From Actinomycetota bacterium (GTDB taxonomy: Bacteria; Actinomycetota; Actinomycetes; Mycobacteriales; Jatrophihabitantaceae): DNA of 13,920 bases. This document shows positions 6,210 to 12,798 of this stretch, one piece after another (position 1 is the stretch's first letter; each line of letters opens with the position of its first letter). A program made the translations under genes and the position numbers. The notes below the pieces were generated by a model that was given only the letters and a program-made list of their open reading frames with translations, made no database searches and had not been told where the DNA came from. The stretch covers positions 1-13,920 of the forward strand of contig JAFAWL010000018.1 in assembly GCA_019241805.1 (NCBI GenBank), given 5' to 3'.

Positions 6210-6239
6210 AGCCTACAAGGGGCCACGCGCCCCGACCAA
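6210..6239 (-). promoter_or_regulatory. Candidate promoter for tRNA-Ser
   Basis: On the minus strand TTGGTC (plus 6234-6239), an 18-base spacer, then TAGGCT (plus 6210-6215), a TANNNT-type -10. The predicted start lies about 30 bases before the mature tRNA 5' end. Only the -10 is a good match. Confidence 0.3.
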
Positions 6240-6248
6240 CCGCATACC

Positions 6249-6278
6249 CGGCGGCCGCTCAGAGTCCGACGGCCGCCG
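6249..6278 (-). terminator. Terminator hairpin of the tetR gene
   Basis: CGGCGGCCG (6249-6257) and CGGCCGCCG (6270-6278) form a perfect nine-pair GC stem with a 12-base loop. It begins 13 bases after the tetR stop on the minus strand and lies before the tRNA-Ser promoter region. There is no T-run, as is usual in high-GC actinomycetes. Confidence 0.55.
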
Positions 6279-6291
6279 AGGTGCCGGCCGG

Positions 6292-7008
6292 TCACGCCCG
6301 AACGAGTGGGAGTACCACGGTGTCGACCATTGACACGACCTCGGCCGGCGAAAGTTGCTGTTCGAGCATCAGGATCCGATAGTGCAGCAAAGCCGGCAGT
6401 ACCTCGGCGACCTCGGGACAGACCGCTTCGGGTCGCACCTCGCCGCGGCGCACCCCGCGCCGCAACAGCTCGAGCATCGCCTCGCGTCTCGGCGCGCCGA
6501 AGCGCAGGTCGATCTGGCGAGCCAGCTCGGGATCGGCCCCGGCCGAACCTTTGACCGCGCGGATCGCTTCCCCGGCGGGACCGGCCAGCACCCCGGCAAT
6601 CGTGCGCGCGACCTGCCGCAGCGCATCGGCCGTGGTCACGTCGTCGGAGAACTCCTGACCACCGCATTCCTGGGGTGAGGGCAGCTTCGTACACAGGCAG
6701 TCGAGCACGAGATCGGTGCGCGTCGGCCACCGCCGATAGATGCTCGCTTTGCCGGTGCGGGCGCGGGTTGCGACGGCCTCGACGCTGAAGGTGCTATACC
6801 CCACCTCCAGCAGCTGCTCGTAGGCCGCCGAGAGGATCGCGTCTTCGAGTTCGGCGCCTCGCTTGCGCCGGTTGAGGCGGCCGAGGACCGGGCATTCGGA
6901 AGTCTGCGCCGGGCCTGGATCCGCCGCGGCGAACGCGTCTGCCGACGCGGGCGACGTCGGAGATGCCGCAGCCGAGGAAGCGCGGAATTTCACTGGCGCG
7001 GAGCGCAT
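6292..7008 (-). CDS. TetR/AcrR family repressor, likely controlling the divergent MFS exporter
   Basis: A 238-residue TetR-family protein. After an unusual N-terminal extension of about 48 residues rich in Ala, Ser and Pro, the DNA-binding domain starts near residue 53 (LEDAILSAAYEQLLEVGYSTFSV...). Its helix-turn-helix is at 74-100, with recognition-helix signature TGKASIYRRWPTRTDL. The remainder is a helical ligand-binding and dimerisation domain. Such repressors release DNA when they bind a transported compound; the ligand cannot be inferred. The start at 7008 has an imperfect AAGGG about 11 bases upstream. The gene is divergent from the exporter at 7161, and their shared promoter region holds a perfect palindrome (7063-7082). 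This is the standard arrangement for a local efflux repressor that also regulates itself. Confidence 0.92.
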   Translation of the reverse strand: MRSAPVKFRASSAAASPTSPASADAFAAADPGPAQTSECPVLGRLNRRKRGAELEDAILSAAYEQLLEVGYSTFSVEAVATRARTGKASIYRRWPTRTDLVLDCLCTKLPSPQECGGQEFSDDVTTADALRQVARTIAGVLAGPAGEAIRAVKGSAGADPELARQIDLRFGAPRREAMLELLRRGVRRGEVRPEAVCPEVAEVLPALLHYRILMLEQQLSPAEVVSMVDTVVLPLVRA

Positions 7009-7052
7009 CCGATGTCGGACCCTTCATTCACGATGTGTTCAGCTAGGCGGCA

Positions 7053-7081
7053 ATAGTGCACGGTTGCGTTCCTAAACGCAA
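7053..7081 (-). promoter_or_regulatory. tetR promoter
   Basis: On the minus strand TTGCGT (plus 7076-7081) and CACTAT (plus 7053-7058) are separated by 17 bases, giving a start near 7046 and a leader of about 38 bases. The -35 box is one arm of the palindrome, so a bound repressor would block it. Confidence 0.45.
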
Positions 7082-7082
7082 C
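7063..7082. promoter_or_regulatory. Palindromic operator in the tetR-exporter intergenic region
   Basis: GTTGCGTT-CCTA-AACGCAAC is a perfect eight-base inverted repeat with a four-base centre. Its size and position suit a TetR dimer. Each arm contains a TTGCGT -35 box for one of the two divergent genes, so one bound dimer could silence both. An extra half-site GGAACGC at 7104-7110, the complement of GCGTTCC at 7066-7072, sits near the predicted exporter start. A wider inverted pair, TAGTGCAC (7054-7061) and GTGCACTA (7131-7138), brackets the whole control region. Confidence 0.7.
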
Positions 7083-7093
7083 GGCTCTATCGT
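7064..7093 (+). promoter_or_regulatory. MFS exporter promoter
   Basis: TTGCGT (7064-7069), an 18-base spacer, then TATCGT (7088-7093). The predicted start near 7100 leaves a leader of about 60 bases to the GTG at 7161. The -35 lies in the left arm of the palindrome. Confidence 0.45.
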
Positions 7094-7160
7094 AGCCCGA
7101 TAAGGAACGCTTGCGTCCACTAGTTGAATCGTGCACTACCCCCGACGGAGGAGCTCGAAC

Positions 7161-8777
7161 GTGTCCAGCACCCAAGAGGCCGCGGAGACGACCGGCCGCA
7201 CGGAAAGTGGGGCGCGCCGATCGACGCACCCCGGACTCGTGCTGCTGATCATCGCCGGCGCCCAGCTGATGGTTGTCCTCGACGCGACCATCGTGAACAT
7301 CGCACTGCCTTCGATGGGCGACTACTTCCACAAGAGCCAGACCTCGATGACCTGGGCGCTGAACGCCTACACCCTCGCGTTCGGCGGGTTGCTGCTGCTC
7401 GGCGGTCGGTCCGGTGACATCCTCGGCCGCCGACGCATGTTCATCGTCGGTCTCGTCCTGTTCACGCTCGGCAGCCTGCTCGGCGGCATCGCCGCGTCCT
7501 TCCCGATGCTGCTACTCGGGCGCGTCATCCAGGGCGTCGGCGGATCGATCTCGTCCCCCACGGCGCTCTCGCTGATCACGACGTCGTTCAAGGAGGGCGC
7601 CGAGCGAACACGGGCCTTCGCCGTCTACGCCGCCGTATCCGGCGCCGGCGCGGCGCTGGGTTTGCTGCTCGGCGGCATCCTGACCGAATACCTGTCCTGG
7701 CGATGGGTGCTGTTCGTCAACGTGCCGATCGGCGCACTCCTGATCGCCGGCGCGTTCCTCTACGTCCACGAGTCCGAACGTCACCGGGGCCAGTTCGACT
7801 TCTTCGGAGCGGTCCTGTCGGTGGCCGGCATGGTCGGCATCGTCTACGCGTTCATTCACGCGGCCAGTGACGGATGGTCGAACCTCGAGACGATCGGCAC
7901 CATGGTGGCCGGTGTCGTGCTGCTCTCGGCGTACGTCATCGTCGAGTTGCGCTCCAAGGACCCGATGATGCCGATGCGGGTGGTGCTCGACCGCAACCGC
8001 GGCGGCTCGTACCTCGTCATGCTCATCGTCGGCGCCGGCATGTTCGGCATGTTCTACTTCGTGACCTTCTTCGTCCAGCAGGTGATGCACTTCAGTCCGC
8101 TGCGGTCCGGTTTCGCGTTCCTTCCGGTGGCGTTCGTCATCGGCATCACCTCGGGCGTGATGACCAAAGCCATGCCGAAGGTCGGTCCGAAGCCGCTGAT
8201 CGTGCTCGGTGCACTGCTGATGACGGTGGCGATGTTCTTCTACAGCACGGTCAACGCCGGCTCCGGCTACTGGGACAAGTTCTTCCCCGGCATGATCATT
8301 CTTGCCATCGGCATGGGCTGCCTGTTCGTGCCGCTTACCACCGTCGCCGTCGCCGGTGTCGAGAACACCGATGCGGGCGTGGCGTCGGCGATGCTGAATG
8401 TCGGCCAGCAGGTCGGCGGATCCATCGGCCTGTCCGTACTCGCCACTGTCGCCGCCACCGCCGGGCGCAATGCCGGCAAGTCGAAGTTCGCGGATCTCGC
8501 CGCTCACGTGCAGCAGGGCAAGCTACCCGGCGATACCCTGCAGCACGCGCAGCAGCTGCAGGCGGCCAACACCGGCACCAAGCCGTCCCTGGCCGCGCTG
8601 CACGATTCGGTGGCGGTGCACGCCATCGCCTCCATCCAGGCGCACTCGTCGGCGATGGGCTTCCTGGCCGCCGCCTTCTTCGGCGTGGCCGGGGTCATCG
8701 TGGCGCTCGTGCTGATCAATGTGAAGAAGGACGATGTGCCGGCCGAGGTCGACATGGCCACCGCTATGGGCGGCTGA
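7161..8777 (+). CDS. MFS transporter, DHA2 (EmrB/QacA) drug:proton antiporter family
   Basis: A 538-residue major facilitator protein with about 14 helices, of the DHA2 drug:H+ antiporter type. LDATIVNIALPS (40-51) is the family's helix-1 motif. GGRSGDILGRRRMF (81-94) is motif A, RVIQGVGGSISSPTAL (121-136) motif B, VSGAGAALGLLLGG (159-172) motif C, followed by SWRWVLFVNVPIG. Length is normal for 14-helix members. The GTG at 7161 is chosen because GGAGGAG (7147-7153) lies seven bases upstream; the earlier GTG at 7131 has no such site and sits inside a repeat of the control region. It is predicted to export a toxic compound under control of the divergent TetR. The last codons and the stop lie in a tandem duplication (8753-8806). 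Confidence 0.94.
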   Translation: MSSTQEAAETTGRTESGARRSTHPGLVLLIIAGAQLMVVLDATIVNIALPSMGDYFHKSQTSMTWALNAYTLAFGGLLLLGGRSGDILGRRRMFIVGLVLFTLGSLLGGIAASFPMLLLGRVIQGVGGSISSPTALSLITTSFKEGAERTRAFAVYAAVSGAGAALGLLLGGILTEYLSWRWVLFVNVPIGALLIAGAFLYVHESERHRGQFDFFGAVLSVAGMVGIVYAFIHAASDGWSNLETIGTMVAGVVLLSAYVIVELRSKDPMMPMRVVLDRNRGGSYLVMLIVGAGMFGMFYFVTFFVQQVMHFSPLRSGFAFLPVAFVIGITSGVMTKAMPKVGPKPLIVLGALLMTVAMFFYSTVNAGSGYWDKFFPGMIILAIGMGCLFVPLTTVAVAGVENTDAGVASAMLNVGQQVGGSIGLSVLATVAATAGRNAGKSKFADLAAHVQQGKLPGDTLQHAQQLQAANTGTKPSLAALHDSVAVHAIASIQAHSSAMGFLAAAFFGVAGVIVALVLINVKKDDVPAEVDMATAMGG

Positions 8778-8806
8778 GTGCATGGCCACCGCCATGGGCG
8801 GCTGAG
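8753..8806. repeat. 28-base tandem duplication spanning the exporter stop codon
   Basis: The unit at 8753-8780 (CATGGCCACCGCTATGGGCG, then GCTGAGTG) is repeated from 8781 to 8806 with one difference (T to C) over 26 bases. Copy 1 encodes the end of the exporter (MATAMGG, stop). Copy 2 repeats the same codons and stop in a shifted frame (period 28), so it is untranslated. Near-identity suggests a recent slippage duplication. Confidence 0.9.
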
Positions 8807-8857
8807 GACAGCTATCGAACCAGCGTCAGCGCCCGAAGGCGGAGCGCGCTTCCCCAC

Positions 8858-8896
8858 GGCCCCGTCGTCGGTGTCTTCGGACGCGACGGCGGGGCC
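8858..8896 (+). terminator. Strong hairpin terminator with UUCG tetraloop
   Basis: GGCCCCGTCGTCG pairs with CGACGGCGGGGCC (13 pairs, one G-T). After a bulged G the stem continues with TGTC/GACG and is capped by TTCG, an exceptionally stable tetraloop. It starts 80 bases after the exporter stop. No T-run follows, so it may also act as an mRNA 3' stabiliser. Confidence 0.55.
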
Positions 8897-9029
8897 GATC
8901 CACGTGGCCCGGCCGATTCGCGTGCCGGGTCGGTCGAGGTTCGGACTACCGCGATCTTTCGGCCGACGACCCACGGACTCTGCACTCGTTGTGTGTGCTC
9001 TCGCTTCGACTGGAGGCGAGATCCGCGTC

Positions 9030-9060
9030 GACAACGCGTGCTAAGTGCGAAGTCGTTGTC
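9030..9060 (-). terminator. Inverted repeat downstream of sdaA
   Basis: GACAACG (9030-9036) and CGTTGTC (9054-9060) form a seven-pair stem starting 37 bases beyond the sdaA stop on the minus strand. The loop is 17 bases. It is a plausible but weak terminator. Confidence 0.3.
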
Positions 9061-9097
9061 CCTGGGTCGGGCCGCAGTCGGCGTGCAGATCAGGGGA

Positions 9098-10468
9098 TCA
9101 GCACTCGATGACGTTCACAGCCAAGCCGCCGCGTGAGGTCTCCTTGTATTTCACCTTCATGTCGGCCCCGGTCTCGCGCATCGTCTTGATCACCTTGTCG
9201 AGGCTGACGATGTGCCGGCCGTCGCCGCGCAGGGCGATCCTGGCCGCGTTTATCGCTTTCACCGCCGCCATAGCGTTGCGTTCGATGCACGGCACCTGGA
9301 CCAATCCGCCGACCGGGTCGCAGGTCAGGCCGAGGTTGTGCTCCATGCCGATTTCAGCGGCGTTCTCGACCTGCTCCGGCACGCCACCTAATACCTCGCA
9401 GAGCGCGGCCGCGGCCATCGAACAGGCCGAACCGACTTCACCTTGACAGCCGACCTCGGCCCCGGAGATCGACGCATTCTCCTTGTAGAGCACGCCGATC
9501 GCCGCCGCGGCGAGTAGAAAGCGGACGACGCCGTCGTCCGAGGCCCCCGGTACGAAGCGGGTGTAATAGTGCAGCACCGCCGGCAGAACACCGGCCGCGC
9601 CGTTCGTCGGGGCGGTGACCACCCGGCCGCCGGCGGCGTTCTCCTCGTTCACGGCCAGCGCGAACAGGTCGACCCAATCCATCACCCGTAGCGGGTCCGT
9701 GGAGTACTGCTCGCCGCACAATCGCCGGTACAGCTCGGGCGCGCGTCTCGGCACCCGCAAGCCACCGGGAAGCGAGCCGTCGGTACTCCAGCCGTTCTGC
9801 ACGCACCCCTGCATCACCGACCAGATGTGCAGCAGCCCGCTCCGGACCTCCGGCTCGCTGCGCCAGGACAGCTCGTTGGCCAGCATCACTCCGGAGATCG
9901 GCAGGCCGCTTTGCGCGCAACGGTCCAAGAGCTGCGCACCGGTACTGAACGGATAGAGCACCGGAGTGTCGTCCGGCTTGATCCGATCGGTGCCGGTGGC
10001 GGCCTCGTCGATTACGAAGCCACCGCCGACCGAGTAGTAGGTGCGCTCGCGCAGCGGTTTCTCGCCGGCCGCGTAGGCGACGAAGCGCATACCGTTCGGG
10101 TGGAAGGGCAGGCTCGTACGACGGTGCAGCACCAGATCGTCGTCGGTCAACGCGGCAAGGTGCTTGCCGAGGACGTTCACCACGCCGGCCTGCCGAACTG
10201 CCGCGGCACGAGCGACGATCGTCGACGTTTCGACCGTTTCCGGCGCCTCACCCATCAGGCCGAGGATGACCGCGCGGTCACTGCCGTGCCCGTGGCCGGT
10301 AGCCCCGAGCGAACCGAACAGTTCGACCCGAAGGCGGCTCACCCGATCGAGCAGGCCGCTGTTGTCCAGACCTTGGGCGAACATGCGCGCCGCCCGCATC
10401 GGCCCGACCGTGTGCGAACTCGAGGGGCCGATGCCGATCGAGAACAAGTCGAACGCACTGATGGCCAC
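9098..10468 (-). CDS. sdaA: L-serine ammonia-lyase (L-serine dehydratase), iron-sulfur, single-chain type
   Basis: A 456-residue enzyme that converts L-serine to pyruvate and ammonia. The beta-domain opens with the signature SIGIGPSSSHTVGP (10-23). The alpha-domain carries APTNGAAG, SGAEVGCQGEVGSACSM and GLTCDPVGGLVQVPC. Cysteines at 341, 383 and 394 match the three [4Fe-4S] ligands of the Legionella-type enzyme (343, 385, 396). The last residue, C456, matches its C-terminal 'tail-in-mouth' cysteine (458), so the cluster set is complete. The GTG at 10468 is chosen from homology and length; GGGAGGG lies 12 bases upstream. The frame stays open to 11101, but the extra 211 residues are a shadow of the divergent flavoreductase gene. 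It is divergent from an iron-uptake reductase across 138 bases. Confidence 0.95.
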   Translation of the reverse strand: MAISAFDLFSIGIGPSSSHTVGPMRAARMFAQGLDNSGLLDRVSRLRVELFGSLGATGHGHGSDRAVILGLMGEAPETVETSTIVARAAAVRQAGVVNVLGKHLAALTDDDLVLHRRTSLPFHPNGMRFVAYAAGEKPLRERTYYSVGGGFVIDEAATGTDRIKPDDTPVLYPFSTGAQLLDRCAQSGLPISGVMLANELSWRSEPEVRSGLLHIWSVMQGCVQNGWSTDGSLPGGLRVPRRAPELYRRLCGEQYSTDPLRVMDWVDLFALAVNEENAAGGRVVTAPTNGAAGVLPAVLHYYTRFVPGASDDGVVRFLLAAAAIGVLYKENASISGAEVGCQGEVGSACSMAAAALCEVLGGVPEQVENAAEIGMEHNLGLTCDPVGGLVQVPCIERNAMAAVKAINAARIALRGDGRHIVSLDKVIKTMRETGADMKVKYKETSRGGLAVNVIEC

Positions 10469-10606
10469 GAGTCCATCGTGCCCTCCCGGCCGGGCACCGG
10501 CCAGACCGGCGAGGACCGACGCGAGGCCCTCGACACAACCACCCCCGCGGGGGCCGACTCCCGGACTGGCAGTCTGGAAGGCCCGACCGAGAAGGAACTT
10601 CCGCGC
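10469..10606. promoter_or_regulatory. Divergent control region between sdaA and the siderophore reductase
   Basis: This 138-base spacer must contain both promoters. It holds the perfect 12-base palindrome CCCCCGCGGGGG at 10542-10553 and a distant inverted pair CCAGAC (10501-10506) / GTCTGG (10572-10577). I see no AT-rich Fur/DtxR/IdeR-type box. No clear -35/-10 pair stands out. Confidence 0.4.
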
Positions 10607-11338
10607 GTGACAACCATTACCGGCCGAACTCCGGCGCACCACACCGAGGTGACCCGCGCGGTCGGCCTGACCTCGCGGATGCGACGGATCACGCTGGCTG
10701 GCCCGACCCTCGTGGGGCTCGCGCCGTCGCCGGCGCAGGACATCGAAATCATCCTGGGCGACGAGGCCGGCCGCCGCGTCAAGCGTCGCTACACCATTCG
10801 CCGGGCCAGGCCGGAAAGCGGACAGTTCGACGTCGACGCGCTGGTGCACCCACACGGTCCCGGTGGGCGGTGGGCCGCATCTGTGCAGCCTGGGGATCAG
10901 GTCGAATTCCTGGGTCCACGCGGTCGGCTCGAGCTGCGAGAGGCTGGATGGCATCTGTTCGTCGCCGACGAGGCCGGGCTGCCGGCGGTGGCGGCCCTCT
11001 GCGAAGCGCTCGGGCCGGGGGCGCGAACGGTCGGCCTCATCGAGGTCGGCGATCAGCACGACGAGATCGAGCTGGGCGTCACCTCGCTCCGGTGGCTTCA
11101 CCGCGGCAAGGACGAGCCCGGCCGACCGGACCGGTTCGCAGCCGCCTTGTCCGCGATGACATCCCTCGCGCCGGACGGCCAGGCCTACCTGTTGGGTGAG
11201 AGCCGAGTCGTCATCTCGCTCCGTCCACTGATCGAGGCTTTGGCCATCGACCCGATCCGGACGTATGTCAAGGGGTACTGGAACGTCGGCCGCGGACGCG
11301 CGCGTCCGATTGCGGGCGGACGTACGCGACAGATCTGA
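10607..11338 (+). CDS. Siderophore-interacting protein (FAD-dependent ferric-siderophore reductase)
   Basis: A 243-residue member of the SIP/ViuB family, cytosolic flavoenzymes that reduce ferric siderophores to release iron. The FAD-binding domain shows RMRRITLAGP (24-33), RRYTIR (60-65), HPHGPGGRWA (81-90) and GDQVEFLGPRG (96-106). The C-terminal domain begins near ADEAGLPAV (120-128), has YLLGES in place of the usual GEA-x-x motif, and the conserved KGYW (222-225). The GTG at 10607 has AAGGAA nine bases upstream and matches the family N-terminus. The frame opens at 9827, but the first 260 residues are a shadow of sdaA. The last seven residues (GGRTRQI) and the stop are encoded by the first copy of a 25-base tandem repeat, so the tail may have been altered by the duplication. 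No transporter or siderophore-synthesis gene is adjacent. Confidence 0.9.
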   Translation: MTTITGRTPAHHTEVTRAVGLTSRMRRITLAGPTLVGLAPSPAQDIEIILGDEAGRRVKRRYTIRRARPESGQFDVDALVHPHGPGGRWAASVQPGDQVEFLGPRGRLELREAGWHLFVADEAGLPAVAALCEALGPGARTVGLIEVGDQHDEIELGVTSLRWLHRGKDEPGRPDRFAAALSAMTSLAPDGQAYLLGESRVVISLRPLIEALAIDPIRTYVKGYWNVGRGRARPIAGGRTRQI

Positions 11339-11363
11339 GGGCGGACGTGCGCGACAGATCTGA
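11314..11363. repeat. 25-base tandem duplication spanning the siderophore reductase stop codon
   Basis: Copies at 11314-11338 and 11339-11363 differ at one base (ACGTACGCG versus ACGTGCGCG). Each ends CGACAGATCTGA. Copy 1 supplies the last codons and TGA of the reductase; copy 2 fills nearly the whole 34-base gap to the convergent xylB stop. Each carries the palindrome CAGATCTG. Confidence 0.9.
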
Positions 11364-11372
11364 GCCGGGCGA

Positions 11373-12794
11373 TCACGGGCCGGCCGACGGGGCCGTCAAT
11401 TCACGTACCGACGCGTAGCGCCGGCGGACGGCAAGCGCCGCCGACCGGCCCTCGTGGGTCGGCTCGAACATGCTTGATCGCTTGAGAACCCAGGTCGGTG
11501 GCCAGTCGCTGCCGGTGAGCGTCCACGCCGCCTGCCGGGCTGCGCCGTCGGCGACGTACTCGCCCGGAACAGGTACGTCCACCGGGCAACCGAACAGGTC
11601 CGCGGCCAGCGCCTGCACCGCGCCCGACCGGGCGCCGCCGCCGACCAGGATAGCCCGGCGGGCCGATACCCCCAGCTGGACAAGTGCGTCCAGGCCGTCG
11701 GCCAATCCGCAGAGCAAACCCTCGACGGCGGCCCGCGCGACATGCGCCGGAGTGAGGTTGGCCAGCCGCAGCCCGTGCAAGGCGCCGGTGGCGTCGGGCC
11801 GGTTCGGCGTGCGTTCGCCCTCGAAGTAGGGAACCAGCGTCATGCCGGCCGCGCCGGCCGGTGCCCTTGCGGCCAGCCGCGAGAGCTCCGCGTGATCGAC
11901 GCCGAGCAAGGTGGCCGTGGCGTCGAGCACACGGGCCGCGTTGAGGGTGCACGCCAACGGCAGGAAATCTCCGGTGGCCGAGGCGAAGCCGTCGACGATG
12001 CCGGTGGGGTCGGCGGTCGGGATCGAGCTGACGGCGCAGACCACGCCGGACGTACCGATCGAGACGATGACGTCGCCCGGTCCCGCGCCTACGCCGAGCG
12101 CGGCGGCCGCGTTGTCCCCTGTCCCGGGCGCGAGGAGGGTCGACGTGCCAAGCACGGTCCCGGCTGCCTCGGCCGGTGCGAGCACTCGTGGCAGTAACGC
12201 ATCGTGGCCCAGGCCGAGTTCGAGCAGATCGCGTCGGTAGTCGTTGGTGAACGGCGACCAGTAGCCGGTGCCACTGGCGTCGCCCCGGTCGGTCGTGAGT
12301 GCGTCCAGTCCGGCAGCGCCGGCCAACCGCCAGGTGAGCCAATCGTGCGGCAGACATACCGCTGCGGTGCGAGCAGCGTTGTCCGGTTCGTGTTCGCGCA
12401 GCCAACGCAGCTTCGTCACCGTGAACGACGCGACCGGCACCGAACCGACGGCGTCCGCCCAGGCCTGAGGGCCACCGAACTCGTCGATCAGTTCCAGCGC
12501 GGTGCCGGCCGAACGGGTGTCGTTCCAGAGCAACGCGTCGCGAACGACGTCACCGCCGGCGTCCAGGCAGACCAGACCGTGTTGCTGGCCACCGATCGCT
12601 ATCGCCGCGACGTCATCGATGCCGCCGGCCTCGGCGAGGGCCGACTGCAGTGCCGTCCACCACGCCTCCGGATCGACCTCGGTGCCGTCCGGGTGCGCGG
12701 CCCGCCCGGACCTGACCAGCGCGCCGGAGTCGGCGTCGCGGATGACGACCTTGCACGACTGGGTGGAGCTGTCCACCCCGGCCACGAGCGTCAC
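11373..12794 (-). CDS. xylB: Xylulokinase
   Basis: A 473-residue FGGY-family sugar kinase that phosphorylates D-xylulose to xylulose 5-phosphate with ATP. The N-terminal domain has the phosphate motif GVDSSTQS (6-13), QQHG (70-73) and WNDTRS (90-95), characteristic of xylulokinases. The catalytic aspartate is in GTGDNAAAALG (D227). The second domain has SIGTSG (245-250), FEGERTPNRPD (324-334) and the adenosine-binding GGGARS (385-390). Length is normal. The start is a GTG at 12794, four bases after the xylA stop, so the pair is one operon and probably translationally coupled; a GGAG lies within the end of xylA. The stop is 34 bases from that of the convergent siderophore reductase. Confidence 0.95.
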   Translation of the reverse strand: MTLVAGVDSSTQSCKVVIRDADSGALVRSGRAAHPDGTEVDPEAWWTALQSALAEAGGIDDVAAIAIGGQQHGLVCLDAGGDVVRDALLWNDTRSAGTALELIDEFGGPQAWADAVGSVPVASFTVTKLRWLREHEPDNAARTAAVCLPHDWLTWRLAGAAGLDALTTDRGDASGTGYWSPFTNDYRRDLLELGLGHDALLPRVLAPAEAAGTVLGTSTLLAPGTGDNAAAALGVGAGPGDVIVSIGTSGVVCAVSSIPTADPTGIVDGFASATGDFLPLACTLNAARVLDATATLLGVDHAELSRLAARAPAGAAGMTLVPYFEGERTPNRPDATGALHGLRLANLTPAHVARAAVEGLLCGLADGLDALVQLGVSARRAILVGGGARSGAVQALAADLFGCPVDVPVPGEYVADGAARQAAWTLTGSDWPPTWVLKRSSMFEPTHEGRSAALAVRRRYASVRELTAPSAGP

Positions 12795-12798
12795 GCGC

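Larger units (their letters stand above)
8807..9097. other. Intergenic region between the exporter and sdaA 3' ends
   Basis: About 290 bases between two convergent genes. I see no supported ORF. It contains a very stable hairpin (8858-8896) and a smaller inverted repeat (9030-9060), which probably terminate the plus-strand and minus-strand genes respectively. Confidence 0.6.

Noticed and set aside
5804..6730. 308-codon minus-strand open frame crossing tRNA-Ser
   Set aside because: It runs through the tRNA-Ser gene and out of frame through tetR. No protein family is recognisable.
7512..8507. 331-codon minus-strand open frame inside the exporter gene
   Set aside because: Composition (His/Asp/Glu/Arg-rich, no domain) is the expected shadow of a hydrophobic membrane protein read on the opposite strand.
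7874..9136. 420-codon plus-strand open frame overlapping the exporter 3' half
   Set aside because: It is an out-of-frame shadow rich in Arg/His with no recognisable domain.
9827..10606. The siderophore reductase frame is open from 9827
   Set aside because: The first 260 residues are low-complexity antisense of sdaA. The SIP-family N-terminus begins at the GTG at 10607 with a ribosome binding site.
10469..11101. The sdaA frame stays open a further 211 codons upstream
   Set aside because: The extension is antisense to the siderophore reductase, lacks family homology, and would give a dehydratase far above the usual length. The family N-terminus begins at the GTG at 10468.
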